Part shown: positions 11,647 through 25,110 of the stretch, one piece after another
Position numbering within the stretch: position 1 is the first letter of the stretch
Layout: each line of letters begins with the position of its first letter
Assembly: GCA_963678705.1 (NCBI GenBank)
Contig: OY783214.1
Span: 6,696,001-6,760,000 of the forward strand
Source of the DNA: Panorpa germanica
Lineage: Eukaryota; Arthropoda; Insecta; Mecoptera; Panorpidae
DNA: 64,000 bases
Direction: 5' to 3'
Notes under the pieces: model-generated
Databases searched by the model: none
The model's input: the letters and a program-made list of their open reading frames with translations, nothing else
What the model was told of the DNA's origin: nothing
Translations under genes and position numbers: made by a program

Positions 11647-13123
11647 TGTTCCTAAGTTGGAAATACATTTACCTAATTCCTCATTTTCACCCAGTTGTGG
11701 GTCTACATATCTATTTTTCCTAAGGGAAGCGCGGCCCTGATAAAACATCCCCGCTGCAGCTCATTTTTTAAGCTTCATTCATTAAATCATAGTTAATACA
11801 AATTAATTGATGTATTTTATTTTTTGTCTGACAGATTTTTTGAATCCCGTCGACATATTAAGTCGTGCCTGTCTTTCAACGGGGCTAACAACCCCTATAA
11901 CTTATGAGTAATGGATGAAAGTAATTGTAATTAATCATCCACAGCATTATTTATCATTCTGAAATGTTTTCATTTATAAAAACAAAATGAATACTGATAA
12001 TTTATTAATTCCACTACACGTTTTGCTTATATCAAGTTTTGATTTCATAAATAATGAGTAATTGTTCAATTTATTACTAAAAACTTTGATATATAATTGT
12101 TCAGTACGTAACAATATGTAACGTTAGGTAACAGATATTACAATAAATGTGTTTAGCGAGAAAACATACAGTTTCTTATTTTGACAATAACATGTTAAAA
12201 ATGGCGTATTATAAATTTTATTATTAACATATCTAATTATATCTAATACCGAAACTTTCAAAACATTCCAAAAAATAATTATAGATGTATAGATGTATCA
12301 TACATAAAATTTATGATTATTGCTAAACATCTATAGAGAAAACATATTTATTGATTGTTTACAATGTAAAATATATTTTTATAATTTAGTGCTAAATCAT
12401 TAACATTTGACGCAATATATTGAATTACCACTGCGTACTACAAATACTAACAAGTTTTTACCTAGTTATATGGTTACAAACCTGATTGCATCATGTTTTT
12501 TACTGTTACAGCTGCTGTTTTATTGACAGAATGATTTCGTGATGATTTCTCTACTTTTTATTATTTTTAAGCGTAGGCGTGGTTTTGTGGTTAACTTTTA
12601 TGTTTATTTTTAAAGCATACAACACTTAATGTAACAATGTATAGAGATATGTTATATTTAGTTATAAATTCATTCGCTGTGGCGCTGCATAAACTATTTA
12701 TCACTTGGAAATATTTTACTATTCATAGCGTACCACCGTCAAACACATTTGTTTCCACTTTGAGAGAATTCTTCACTGTTTTTAACATGATACCCATTTA
12801 TTTCAATCTTAGAGTCTTGGCACTAATTGTTGAGCATTACTCTCATGATGGCAGCACCATCGCTATCTTTGTATAAACAAGTCAAAGCATGTTAACGCGA
12901 CCAACTCTGGAAATGCAGTTCAAGTCTGGAAACGTGTTGGAGAACTTTAGGGGAGTAATGAGAAATTACTTGTTTTTGTTCTCACTTCCAGAAATGAATC
13001 ATTTTAAGAAATTTAACTTTTGGCTGCAACGTAATCAATGTAATTTTGATTGAAGAGTATATTTATTGTGATATTCATCATTCCATTGTTCGTTCATTGT
13101 ATTGCTCGTTCCATGTGATATTG
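11647..13123. other. AT-rich sequence, nothing recognised
   Basis: A 79-residue ORF at 12637..12876 has no domain or codon bias. No match to other parts of the window was noticed. Confidence 0.45.
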
Positions 13124-13297
13124 TTCATTTTGGAGTCAGTTTGCCATCATATTGAAGATGCGTATGATTTTTTTCGACTTCAAATAACGAAACAACTCCT
13201 CCTGTAGGAATACAAATGAAGATAAAGTTGGTGCGAACTATAATTGAAGTACAAAACGTCACAAAACAGGACTCTTCACCAAAGTGTTTACTGGGTA
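13124..13297 (+). mobile_element. CCCAGTAAACA-ended MITE, copy 1 (left end decayed)
   Basis: Contains TTGGAGTCA, ATATTGAAGATGCGT, GGAATACAAATGAAGATAAA, ACGTCACAAAA and a right end CCAAAGTGTTTACTGGGTA, all shared with 48142..48399. The left inverted end is eroded. Confidence 0.65.
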
Positions 13298-14349
13298 GTT
13301 GCGCTTATATCTTGCAAACTATAAATGATTTAAATGTTGTTAGAATTGTTCGTGTGGAATATTAAGAAAAAGTCATTTATAATAGGCTCGAAGTCCTGTC
13401 ACTGTCCTTGTTTTCTTTGTCGTAGAAAGATAGAGACAACACTATATGAGTACATTGAACAAAAAGGGACAATAGTAATAATTAATCGAATACGGTTGCG
13501 TTCCAAACATAACCTAGAAATTGTCATTATAGTTCTCCTATAAATTGACATAAAAGTAAATGACAATTTTTTTTCAACTTCGTCTTAAATAATTTCTGTG
13601 ACGTCACACAATTTGTTAATAAGCATTCAACGGGGAACACGTCCCCTTCACCCTCTGGACTCCTAAGGAGTCGTCTTCGTCTACCACACGCCATGTTCCA
13701 TGTTCCCAAGTTCCGACAAACGGGTTATGTTTTATGTATTATCTTAAGATCATTATTTTTTATGATTTACCGTCATTACCTACCAGAGTTAGTTGCTTTT
13801 TATTTACAACTTAAGTGTTTACAAAATTTTATCTTTTTTTTATAGCATTTACTCATACTAAGATTTTTACTAAAATTCTTCACATACTGAAGTGAATATT
13901 TATTTATTTTCATTTTCTTTTTGTTCAAAAAGTACCGGCGGAAATTACTCGTACTCGTACTGATATCGTACACATTCTATTTATAAAATAATACAAGTTG
14001 AATGGATAATGACATGAAGGCAGATTGATGTGGTATTCCATACGCACTACACGCATGTATGCGTCGAACGCACACAAACATGGACATGCACATGCACTAA
14101 ACTTCAATTTAAATGACAGTGCACGAATTTGCTTTGTGTTTGTTCATTTAGGGAAGAGTAGGGCTAATTGTTAATGGTAGCAATGCTTATAAAGTCGAGC
14201 AATCTGCTAATTAACAGGTTATAACATGATTAATATTCAATAATTTCTAATTTGGAAAAGTAAGTGAATCTCGTACGGTCTCAATGGAAGTAAAAACGCC
14301 GGTGGTAAATTAGTATGTAGAAAAGTATATTTCTTGTCTTCTTAAGTCT
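13298..14349. other. AT-rich sequence with one GC-richer patch
   Basis: The patch at about 13628..13730 is GC-richer than its surroundings and open on the minus strand for 60 codons, but carries no recognisable domain. Confidence 0.4.
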
Positions 14350-14760
14350 AATGCCGGTAGCAATCAATGCCAACGTTGGACGCATCGTGTTGTCGATGCT
14401 GGAACTAAATGTGTCCAACGTTCACGTTGGAAGAAGATCGAGGTGTTGTCGGTCTTTTGATCCGCGTCAAAAGGGATTTTTGTACTCCCTACACACACTT
14501 GATCCACGAGTCATGCACTGCTGCACGAATCGTCCAACTAAAGAAGATTTTATACTTGAAAATTTGTTTATTTTCTTGAAAGTTTTTGTTAAACAGTGTC
14601 AGTGTTAATAATATCAACAAATTAGTAAAATAAATAAATCATTCGGATCAAACATTCGTTCCACCGTGTAGTAGGAAACTTGCCATGTCAATCTTCTAAT
14701 ATTTGACTCACAAGTTGAACATTTGAATGAAACGTCCACCACATCGTCTGGAGGCTGCTT
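14350..14760 (+). mobile_element. GCCGGTA-ended MITE, copy 3
   Basis: Starts AATGCCGGTA, ends GGAGGCTGCTT and aligns with 4521..4910 in the same direction. The central TTTTTGTTAAACAGTGTCAG and CATTCGGATCAAACATTCG blocks are nearly unchanged. Confidence 0.72.
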
Positions 14761-15695
14761 AACACAGCTAGAATATAATATAAAATGTGAATGCTTGTAG
14801 GCACGTGTTAAGACTTATATATACGCATAAAAAAAAGACTGTGGTGGTGTCTGATTTGAGTTGTTTACTCAACGACTATCATATTGTGATGAGTTGTTGC
14901 CTGAACGGCCTCTGAATTATAACTTCTTAATTTGAGCTGTGAGCTCCACGAAGATTTCTAAAAATGAAAATTGAACGTGTTAAAGTGAATCGGAGGCCAC
15001 AGTTATTTATTATGGAGTAGTTAACTAAATAGCACGTGACCCGTCATGAATATTGTTGATTGTACTACGATATATACATTAGTGGAAAATAACGCCCTAT
15101 GATTTTTTGTTTATAAATTTTTCTTTGATGTATAAATGATTCCCCAATTCCTCTATTTCAAAAAAGCTTTGTAAGTTGTCAACAATTTATTCAGTGAGTG
15201 CGGTAAAAACCTAAATGCGTTCGTCAAGATTTCGTAAGTGATGTGTTGTTTTCCCCCCTCTTGGCCACTTCACAAAGTGCATGTCCATGCCCCCGGGCGT
15301 TCGTCTGTCGGAGCCGGAAACACGTAGAACACTCTCGATCGCACGAAGCTATAATATAACACGGGTTGAATATGCATTTCCACTTGTTACGAGTTTATGT
15401 GATAAATTATATCTATATTGTGTTTAATATACACTGCACTGCATGTTTACAACGAAACATATTTCTTTGAAACTGAAGAGTCGATGAACTTCGTCATTTG
15501 ATTAGTGTGATCTTAATTAACTTACTACCTGATGTATTACGTTTCACTGAGATTCGCTCAACCATGCGCATAATATTTGCTAATTGCGTCGAGAACATGA
15601 AAGATACGAATGTATTACGTTTGCTAATCGCATGAATCGCATTTCATTTCAACTATTATAGTTAGTTACCTTCCAGCACTTCATTGCTGCATATC
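14761..15695. other. Intergenic sequence with a GC-richer patch
   Basis: About 15250..15350 is unusually GC-rich for the window (CCCCCGGGCG core). It has no ORF and no match elsewhere; a regulatory role is possible but unproven. Confidence 0.35.
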
Positions 15696-15961
15696 CAGTG
15701 TTGGAAATGGATTTAAAACATTTATAAAAATTATTATCAAAACCGCTATGAATATATTCAATATTTTATATCCGAAAAGCTTGTTCACATAAATCTAGAA
15801 TTAAGGTCATGCTATAAATGTCCGGCACTGCAAGTAAACAGCCGTGAATCATGATTTATTGAAGCAATAAAAATGAAATAATGGCCTTACTTTATAAAGC
15901 TTGAATAATACTACGACAATATGGAATGATATGGTCGAAAATCTTTGCATTTCCAGCACTG
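15696..15961. mobile_element. CAGTG(T/C)TGGAAATG-ended element, hAT-like MITE candidate
   Basis: Left end CAGTGTTGGAAATG and right end CATTTCCAGCACTG are inverted with one mismatch, 266 bp overall. CAGTG ends recall hAT elements, but the 8 bp on either side are not a clear duplication, so this is only a candidate. Confidence 0.35.
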
Positions 15962-16928
15962 TAACATCTTCAAGTGAATCTCCATACAATTGCAGCTCAT
16001 TTGTGACTCTCATTACCATTGAGATGCTGTAATGTTATACATAATGAACGATATATTAGAGTGACGTACAAAATAAGGCCCGGGGCTCATGATTAAGTAC
16101 AGATTGTAAGTGTAAAAGCACCACGCCGCTTAGAAAACAATTTCAAACAAGATCTAGAAAATTAAGGAAACGAAACAAGCATAGACTCGTATAAATTGCT
16201 TTCGTATGAAACGGTTGATCATCAACATCGACTTTTATTCGCCACAAATTCGTTGCTATCTAGACGTTCAAACTAGACCTATTCGTATTCGATGCAATCG
16301 TCTGCATAAAACCAGACCTTATAGTAGAAGCTCCAGACCATCCTCATAAATATCCGTAAATTGAAATTCAAAATGTTGCCGATAGCACGGAGAACAGATG
16401 TATGCGTGGCATAATTAAAACAAGAATATAACGCCACAGGCTTGGAGTCAAACTAAACCATTGGTCAGACGAATGATTCCCTTATATTGCAGCAAATGAA
16501 GTTGAACTGTGTTCAGGGATAGTTGATAATAGTGGTGCATAAAAGGATGATTAAGGATGTTAATTTGAATAGGTCTTTAAATTTATAATTTAAAGTCTAC
16601 GCAAAAAAAACATGTTTATACTGTGATAGTCCTTAAATTCAGTCTGATACAGAATATCTCTTCGAACCAAAAATGGCAAAATTTGTCATGCTTATATAGT
16701 TTTCTTCTTAAATGTTTATTTGAGTGGATTAACTAGACAGTTATAAGCACTAAAAAACAATAAATACATTTGTAATGTATAATTTACATTTATAAATACA
16801 AGTATGTGTGTTTAAATTAAGAATTAGGTTGTTCAGACTTTCAGTGCTATCAAATATCTGCTTATAGTATATCATCAAGGAATGATATGATATACTGTTT
16901 TTGGGCTATTACATTGTTTACAAATAGA
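15962..16928. other. AT-rich sequence, nothing recognised
   Basis: No coding frame or repeat was seen. Confidence 0.45.
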
Positions 16929-17146
16929 TATAGTCCAAATCACGAAAGTTCGGCGGCGACTTATACTTAAAATAGGTAATAAGAGCGGTATAAATCTATA
17001 ATACGATAATGAATTTTATCTTATTCGTTTCTATATACATTGTAGAAAAATAAGTGGGTCAGTGCTTTTTAGTTATATCGGCAGTTTATACCCCACAACT
17101 TGTTTTAAGTATGAGTCGCCGCCGAACTCTCGTAATTTGAACTATA
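16929..17146. mobile_element. Long-TIR MITE (GGCGGCGACTTATAC family), copy 1
   Basis: A 218-bp element. Its inverted ends run over about 40 bp: left TATAGTCCAAATCACGAAAG then TTCGGCGGCGACTTATACTT; right the near-exact inverse ending in TTTGAACTATA. The centre contains TTATCTTATTCGTTTCTATA. TA repeats at both edges fit a TA-targeting DNA transposon. Confidence 0.8.
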
Positions 17147-18780
17147 GCTTATATCTTATGAGTTGTAAATATTAATATCTTAATTTCTATTTTTTATCGA
17201 TAGAGAGATTATATTCGTACAACTATGCCCTCTTTAAAGTTACTCGACTTAAAAGAAAATTCAATTTTGTTGTCCCCCTTTCCATTTGTTTTTGTTATAG
17301 TGTTGAAACCCAAGAAGAACTGGAAAATTCAATGGTTCAGTTACGCCACTGGACACTGTAAGTCAGTTTTAAAGCAATTACGATTTTTGACCAGATGTTA
17401 TCTCTTCACATTAATAACGTTATAAATAAAGAGCTTGTGACAACACTATCTCCGTATCTTCGCATACCGGTACGAATGAGTATACGGTAGCCTGCAAACC
17501 CAAACTCAATTATCACAGTGATATATAGATCTATGAATTATATTTTTCGTATTACCATAATATTTCCATATATCTTAAACCCTTGTAACGTGCTTTGTGC
17601 AATGTACTACTATGGTACATATACTATGTGCTGTGTACAGTTAAATAATATTTTGAATAATTTCCACTTTGTTAATCATTTCTCTTCTGATTGCGGTTGA
17701 AAGTCTTAATTAAGAAGTGATCCGATACGAGTATGTACATGTCTGCATACCTTTCATAAATCAACGCGCTGTCAGCCTGTTGTGTTCTTGTTTAAAAATA
17801 CATTTTGTGTGGCATTTTGGGAAAGGATGACGACAGGGACGAACTAGAACTGTAAATCGACAATTGAGAAAATTAGATAACATATTCCTTAACAAATATG
17901 AGGTTCATCAGACACTATGTAAAATTCTGACTGTGCAACGAAACATATGGAAACTTGCATAATTAAAAAAAATACTGTCATTGTTTATTCAAAATGTTTT
18001 GTCTCCGATTAATTTAACCTTTGGTGTAAAAATGTTATATAAATAAAGTTTTCAGTCACTTATTTTTTTATAATAGAACAATAAAATGACTTCTTTGGGT
18101 TAAAATTATAAGATTAACCTTTTAAGGTTATTATTTATTTTTATTTACACATTACATCATTGTGCACATCTTATGAACCTTATTCTGTCTCCATTCTCAC
18201 TCCATCCAAAAGATAAAATAAGTATAGAAACAACACAGATAATTTTAAATCCGTACTGCTTCTGTTTTTTGCTGCTACTCTTTCTTCTGTTTCTACTATA
18301 CCCTTTCTACTCTTTCCTCGCTCCTTCTCTCTATCTCCACCATCCATCGCTTCCTTCATTGCCTAATTTTAATAGCTGCACAATCTTCTTTTCACTTTTT
18401 TACTCTTTTCTCACATGAATATTTCATGGGCCCCATCGTTTTTAACTCTTCTATTTTCACAGTATCTAAATAACTTTTTAAGGTTAATAAAATACCGAGT
18501 TATAAAATAACGTTTTTTCTACCTCTTTATAACTTTAGCATCAAACAAAAGTAATTTTTTATTCGATCTATTTCCAATGCTATATCTTGTCATAGACGTC
18601 CACCTACTGTTTTTATTGTGTGAATATCTCATACAGGGTGGCTACTCTGCTTCCGTAACTACATAATTAATAAATATAAACTACAAACAAACACAAAAAA
18701 CATAACACTAGTCTGAAAAGCAAACCCGAAGTCACAGCACACACTGTATTGTCTAAAAATTTAATAATACTATGTTTCAT
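17147..18780. other. AT-rich sequence with a pyrimidine tract
   Basis: 18250..18415 is strongly biased to C and T on the plus strand and produces a Leu/Phe/Pro/Ser-rich ORF that is a compositional artefact. Nothing else recognised. Confidence 0.45.
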
Positions 18781-18997
18781 TTAAGGTAAATTTGAAACAT
18801 TACTTCATGGTTATATAGTTAGATATAGATGGCAACAGTTTACTTATATGACAATAGATTTGCAATCTCCATGTTTTCAAATATAAAAATGTTAATAACT
18901 TGGCACACGATTGAACTATTTAAACCATATAAACATTAGGAGCCAGATAAATGTCTAAGCTTACCTGCTGCATAATATCGCCATCGTTTCACCTTAA
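18781..18997. mobile_element. TTAA-bounded MITE, copy 1
   Basis: Starts TTAAGGT..GAAACATT and ends GTTTCACCTTAA, so the two ends are inverted and bounded by TTAA. TTAA is the target of piggyBac-type elements (established); assignment to that group is inference. 217 bp, no coding frame. Confidence 0.55.
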
Positions 18998-19657
18998 GAA
19001 AAATGTTAACAGAACTTAAAGAAATAGCCACATTTTGTGTCTGCGCCTAGTCTAAAAGTTAGCGTGTAGAGAAAAGTGTATAATCATAAATATGGAAGTA
19101 CAAACATATATCTAATATCTGTGCATGTTGTCACTGAGCAACAATGTATTTCATTCAATACCATATATTTACTACGTATAGTATAAATGTATAGATTGAT
19201 TTTTCTTTCTATACAATATCACGACTACACCATACGTGTCAGTTTGAACATACAATATTACTAATGGTATAAATCAGCTTGTATATTGCCTGCAATTTAT
19301 TATGTATTGTCACCTATCAGATGTTGGGTTGCAAGTTATGGAAGATATAATAGAGATAGCATACATTAGAAGCGGCCAGGCGTGACCGTGGCACGGCGAC
19401 ACGATATGCCAACACAGGGGCGCAGCTTTTATATTTATAGCCAAGATTTTTAATGAGACGTTTTTATAATAAATAATATATTGATGTGCTTATAAAAATA
19501 AATGTTTATTGTTTATTTTGAAACGTTTTCACCTTACCTATTATTATTGGATAGTCAATGTCTTCATACTAATAACTACCTAAATTTGATGTATTTAAAA
19601 CTATAGTATAAAATACGAACCTTAACGTGTCCACAATGGTTTTAAGACACTACAAAC
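18998..19657. other. AT-rich sequence, nothing recognised
   Basis: A short GC-richer spot at about 19370..19430 has no ORF or RNA-gene structure. Confidence 0.4.
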
Positions 19658-19837
19658 TACCCAGTAAACATTTTGGAATCACTATGCCATCACATTGAAG
19701 ATGTGTCTATTTTATCGGCTACAAATAATATACAAAGGAATACAAATGAAGATAAAGTTGATGCCACCTGTAACTGAAGTGCAATAATGATAGAAACGTC
19801 ACAAAACATGACATTTCACCAAATTGTTTACTGGGTA
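19658..19837 (+). mobile_element. CCCAGTAAACA-ended MITE, copy 2
   Basis: A 180-bp element with inverted ends TACCCAGTAAACATTTTGG and CCAAATTGTTTACTGGGTA, flanked by or including TA on both sides. This fits a Tc1/mariner-type TA target (inference). It is shorter than the 258-bp copy at 48142 through internal loss. Confidence 0.75.
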
Positions 19838-21010
19838 TAAAGGATATCAGTAGTTTTATATTTTCAATATTTTAGACGACCCAGTAACTGAGAGCCTTGT
19901 TTCGAGAGTAGTTCCAGGTCTTCAGGTTCGTTACTTTGGTCGACACTTTATTTTCTGTTTCGTTCATTTTCGTTAAAATGATTAGGTGATTCGCTCAGAA
20001 GCCAAGTAAAATATCTAGAGCATTAATGTTTTTGAATAACATAATCATATTATATAAAAATACATCAATTAATTTGTAGAATAATATAAAAAAAACGAGT
20101 ATATCCTTTAATAACCTTAAAGAATATTAGATATTCCATTCAAATTTACAAAAATAGAAAATATAAATAGATATTAGGATTTGATAATATCGCTATTGCC
20201 TCATACTTACCCGAGCCGAAATTTTAGACCTATCCTGATCCTAAAATGGATCTTTGCCACTCTTTTCGCCCTGAAAACAGTCAGGGGAACCTCGTCTCAT
20301 ACTAAACATAATTATATGACCCTCGCCTGATCTTAAATGAAGTCATATATGCATAACAACATTAAATATATCATAACATTTTTCAGCTACACACACCTTT
20401 AGTTTTATATTTAACGCCACCACTGAACACCATGCATGCAATTTCAGTTTTTCTTCAGTCAGTAAATTCAGTAACGTGATATTTTTATTTCAGTTTTATT
20501 TTTAAAATAAAAACCATCATAAATGATTTATATATTTTTGTTTTTAACAATTTTATGTTTATCTTGACTGTTTAACTGCGTCTTTACCAAAGAGAGCCAT
20601 AAAATATGTCATGAATATCTGGCACATGCACCAAGAGAACTAAAATGGCAAACAGTTAGAACAAAGTTTCATTGAAAGAGAGCTTTCGTTGTAGTTGTCG
20701 AGCTTTGTAGAGTCAGAAAACGAGTTACAGGGTTTGTGGTTATTGTATTTCGCAATTTTGAATATCACGATCTGCACTTTTGGGGGGAGGACGACCTGCA
20801 ATCAACTATTTTTCAGAAAATCGATAGTAGAAGATCTCCATCAGATATTTAGAATAAGCAAAGTCGGTATTCTGTCTTAAAACATATGAGTTGATTTTAC
20901 TGTGTTATGGTAAAAGAAGTATCACTTCAAAAATAGAATAGAAGCATTTGTACAGTTATTATATTATCCTGAAATTTCGACTTGAAAATATGACAATGTT
21001 CGGTTCTCTA
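19838..21010. other. Intergenic sequence, nothing recognised
   Basis: Mixed composition around 20210..20340 without a convincing frame. Confidence 0.4.
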
Positions 21011-21328
21011 CACACGAGTCGATTGATTGCAAACTAGTCGAGCCGTGTTTCGTGACTCTATAGAATTTTTAACAATAGCATAATAGGGGATTTTATTGTG
21101 TCATATTTGTATGTACTTAAATACTTTTGAATAGTATTTGTGCACATCTCTGCTCATAATATCACCATCAAAAGCATGCCGTGCGATATAGAAGCACAGT
21201 CGTTCAAAACGTGCTCAAAACCAGTTTGAACTCATTTTTCTTTCATTCGTTCCGTGTGTTTTCTCTCACTCGTATACACGTTCGTTCTCTCACTAACAAC
21301 ACAGTTGCATTCTCAATCGACTCGTGTG
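21011..21328. mobile_element. CACACGAGTCGATTGA-ended inverted-repeat element
   Basis: A perfect 16-bp inverted repeat, CACACGAGTCGATTGA at 21011..21026 and its inverse at 21313..21328, encloses 318 bp in all; the similarity continues inward through GCAA.. on both sides. The interior is rich in TCTCACTC-type sequence on the right. Single copy in the window, so mobility is inferred from structure only. Confidence 0.5.
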
Positions 21329-23109
21329 CGAAGTACCTAAGATTGCATATTTTATAATCAATTTTATGAACGTATTTACTTTAAAGGTTATGTACATGAA
21401 ATTGTACATGGTCTTGTATGTATATCGACTACCGGTGGTACAGACTTTGACAAAAGTTTTTCTTACTTAGATATAAATCGTTCGATTCGTATTGCGCAGG
21501 CGTAACATAATTTTTGCGTGATATTGTAATATAGCAACATCCTTAACTTGCTTGATTGAATCTCCGCTTAATCACATGAAAGTGAACAGAGTTCGGATAA
21601 TTACAAGCTGAAAATTCTCCACAAGTATGAGCCTGGCAGACGCGAGACGGGTATCAGTATTGTAATAACATCACATCTACTGTTCTGCCTGACATGGCTA
21701 TATGATCAGTATATTATAATACATCTGACACATTATTAATGTGTGACACACCTACACTATCAACTTTGTTGAACAATAAGAGGTGATTAATATGAAACTG
21801 AGATGACTCCAACTACAGCACCATCTGAATATAATAGAACAACGGCTACACTATAACTAACTATGAGTACGAGTATATTACCATCAACACAGCACACCTT
21901 ATGTTATGCCTTCACTTCAGCTTTCGTCTTTAGTCTTCAGTTTGAAAGTGAGTGACGTTTTATCTTATATCTTTACCACGCCATCTGCATCATTAAAGAA
22001 ATAAATCTTGATGCATGACCTTGTGTGAATAACATTTAAACAGTACATAAGGATTACGATAATTTACCTGTGTGCATTATTTATTGTTACATATGTATTG
22101 TGAAGAACGAACATGTTACTCACACGTTAACGAAGTGTTGTAGATCCATGGATGTGTGTTCCAGGCGCGTAGCCTCGATATGGTGGTGCAGCACCAGTAT
22201 TTATATCAGAGATAATCCACTTAGAATTACTTAAAATACGGTTTCCAAATAACGTTTCTTTTTTGTCCGTTTTGGTTAACCAACATTTACCGTTACCATT
22301 TATGATTCAGTCAACTTAATTTTAATTTCCATAAATTCCCAATTGATTGAAGCTCTCTTTATTGGTGGGGAAGAAGTTATCCATTAATTATGTCACACAC
22401 AAAAGAGGAGGGAAAGAGTTTACAAAATTTGACAACACTTCACACGTCGAGGGGAGTAGAGGAGACCAAAAATAATAAGACTAAAAGAAGTCAAATAATT
22501 TTTGACAAAATGAGTGACATCATTTGACGTCAATTGGTCGTAGTGGTCATTGATGAGCATTTCGGCGCAATGTTTAAACATAACGCAAAACTTGAAGATG
22601 ACAATAACAAAAAAAGTTACTTTATATGATTCGGAAAGAGATATTTTATTAGATTTTATTTTATTATATAATTATGTTAAATAAGTTTAATAAAAATAAT
22701 TTTAATTCATATTTGACTGCCATTTATACACTTTTCCTCATACCATAACCTAACTTAATAAATAAACAATGTTCATTATCATTTAGAATATATTTCTTTT
22801 ATGATAAAATTATTTTGTTTGTAGATATAGCTTTTGCTACAGAGCTATCGCAATCCTTATTTTTTTAACACTCAAAACCAGCGGTCGTGAGCATGATTCT
22901 TTCTGAATGCTTAGTAGAACGCACCCGATGTGTGACGTTATTTATGAATATACCTAAATGGTAACACCATAGCTTAAGCAATTGAAGATAAAGATTTGTT
23001 AAGCTGCTAACAAAAACATTGATTCAGTCATATATTATTTTAGTTTGGCAAAAAATAACATTTCAGCTTGTCAATTTAATCTTTATTAATAATAAATTTT
23101 TTGTTACAG
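21329..23109. other. AT-rich sequence, nothing recognised
   Basis: No coding frame or repeat was seen; 22360..22560 is somewhat purine-rich. Confidence 0.4.
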
Positions 23110-23161
23110 GAATGATTCAGAGTTCATCGCAGGACATTTCAGTTCTAGCCGTTCCTGAATG
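23110..23161 (+). other. Candidate small exon with strong splice signals
   Basis: A T-rich tract and TTGTTACAG lie just before 23110 and GTGAGTAG lies just after 23161, giving a 52-bp segment with good acceptor and donor. It reads ATG then IQSSSQDISVLAVPE in one frame, with no in-frame stop before the donor. It could be an early coding exon or a noncoding RNA exon of a transcript whose other exons are elsewhere. No partner exon was found. Confidence 0.3.
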
Positions 23162-24280
23162 GTGAGTAGAATTTAAAACTTATACAATCCTAGCAGCCTT
23201 ATCACCAATAATTATCGTGCATCTATCACTGATAAATTTCTTTCCTAAATTATTGTACAGTGTGTGGAAATTTTGAAATAATAACACGTATAATACCATT
23301 AAAATGAATAACGCAGTCGATATGAATACCCCGTTAAAGTATTAAACTCAACGAATCAATTATTTATGAGTGTATTCAATTTCATATAGTGAGATATAAA
23401 ATTTACGATTTACCAGATAGATTATTTAACTGTTTGAGTCGCTCAATCGATGAATACACATACATACTTAACGATCAATTTAATAGTGCCGCCAAAACCG
23501 GATTTATATTAATCTTAAGGCATAAAATCTGTTTACAAAATATTAGCCAAGCCTTTAGTAATAAATTTTATTGGAGACATTATCTGTCGTTCGAAGACGC
23601 TGTCACCTACAGATAAGCCACAAAGTGCTGTCGTAAATTACCTCGATGTGTTTTTATTGTGGTACTTTGTATACAGATACAGCTATAGAAAGATCAAAGT
23701 TTCTCAAATTGAGAACACGAAATAAGTTAAAAAAAAAGACCTTGAAAAGTTTTATACATATTCGTTGCAAATAGAAGAAAAGATTCATATCAATGTTAAA
23801 TAGAATAATTTTGAAAATTAATATATAAATTTGTGGTAATTTTTTAATGAAGTTACGACTGAATATTTTGAGAACCACTGGCTTAGCCCATTATAATCTT
23901 ATACAGCACATATAAACAACATTTTAATTTTGATATATGGATAAATTAACAATCTTATTTACTTATGTCAAAAAGAGTTAATTGTTTAATTGGTTGTAAA
24001 GTCATAAATGGGATGATTTAAATTAACAACATTGAAACCGCGAGACGAATGTGTCAACATAGTCTACAGATGTGCGATTCCTCAGATCCAAAAACATGTT
24101 ATGATGGTCATAAAACGATTATACTGTAAAATATTCACTCTGGAAACACTGAAAATTTGTTCAATTCAAATTTTATCTGCCCAAGGAACATGATAGTTTT
24201 TTATAAATTAATTTATTCGTAAAACTGTAGCAGTGCCATCTATTATTAATAATTGAAAGTAAAATATCCGGCGCGATAAT
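23162..24280. other. AT-rich sequence, nothing recognised
   Basis: A 75-codon ORF at 23389..23616 has no domain or codon bias and is not accepted. Confidence 0.4.
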
Positions 24281-24900
24281 AATGGGCTTGTCGTAGTGGT
24301 CGATTTTTCAATTGTTGATTGAAATTGATGTTAATAAATGTGTATTGGCGTGTCTATTTTATTACATATCTAAATATTGACGGAGATATAGCAATTAAAA
24401 GTTTAAATTGTAGTTTTAGCGCTAGAAATGGTCGGCCATATTTGTATGACGTGAAATGCATTTTAACGTCAGTTATTTGTTGAGTAGGTCAGTGCTGTGG
24501 TAATGTTTCGTAGCTGTTGTTAGTCAAATAAACAAGTCAAATCAAAGAATAATAAGTTTTTTATTTTATTTAACCCTGCTAAGGCAGACATAATATTGAA
24601 ATTTGATTGTTCTTTGAAATAGCTGTAAATAATATTTGAAATTTTGATATGTAAATACATATAGCAGAGATGTATGAGCTGTAAGGTTGGCAGCGGTTGT
24701 AATGTCACATGCATTTGGAATGTGTACAACGTTGAATTCCTTTAATAATTAGAGAGACAAAATGACTTTTTTAATTGCTAATATCTCTTAATATATAAGG
24801 AGTTATTAAAAAATAATTGAACATTTGAGGTTCTAGTTACCCACTTTATCAATATATAGTACACTTTTATAGAAATTAAGACATAGGACACAAGCCCATT
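24281..24900 (-). mobile_element. AATGGGCTTGT-ended element, copy 3 (inverted)
   Basis: A 620-bp element whose reverse complement matches 9336..9944 closely. Ends are AATGGGCTTGT and ACAAGCCCATT. ORFs inside belong to the repeat and are not genes. Confidence 0.78.
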
Positions 24901-25110
24901 CTACGCCTTCATTGAATTTTTAAATACAGACTGCCGTTCACTAGTATACAAAGTATGGTATTTCGTACAATTACATTTTTAGCTCTATTTGTTTCATGTC
25001 TTTACAAAATTGAATCTACTAATAAAAGAAATGAACAGCACGATTCCTATGATAAACACTTTTGTTAACTGGACTGTAACACGTACTACTGTCAATCGAC
25101 AATCGACAAT

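Noticed and set aside
18173-18418. 81-codon ORF with a Leu/Phe-rich, membrane-like product
   Set aside because: A pyrimidine-rich DNA tract gives such a product by composition alone.
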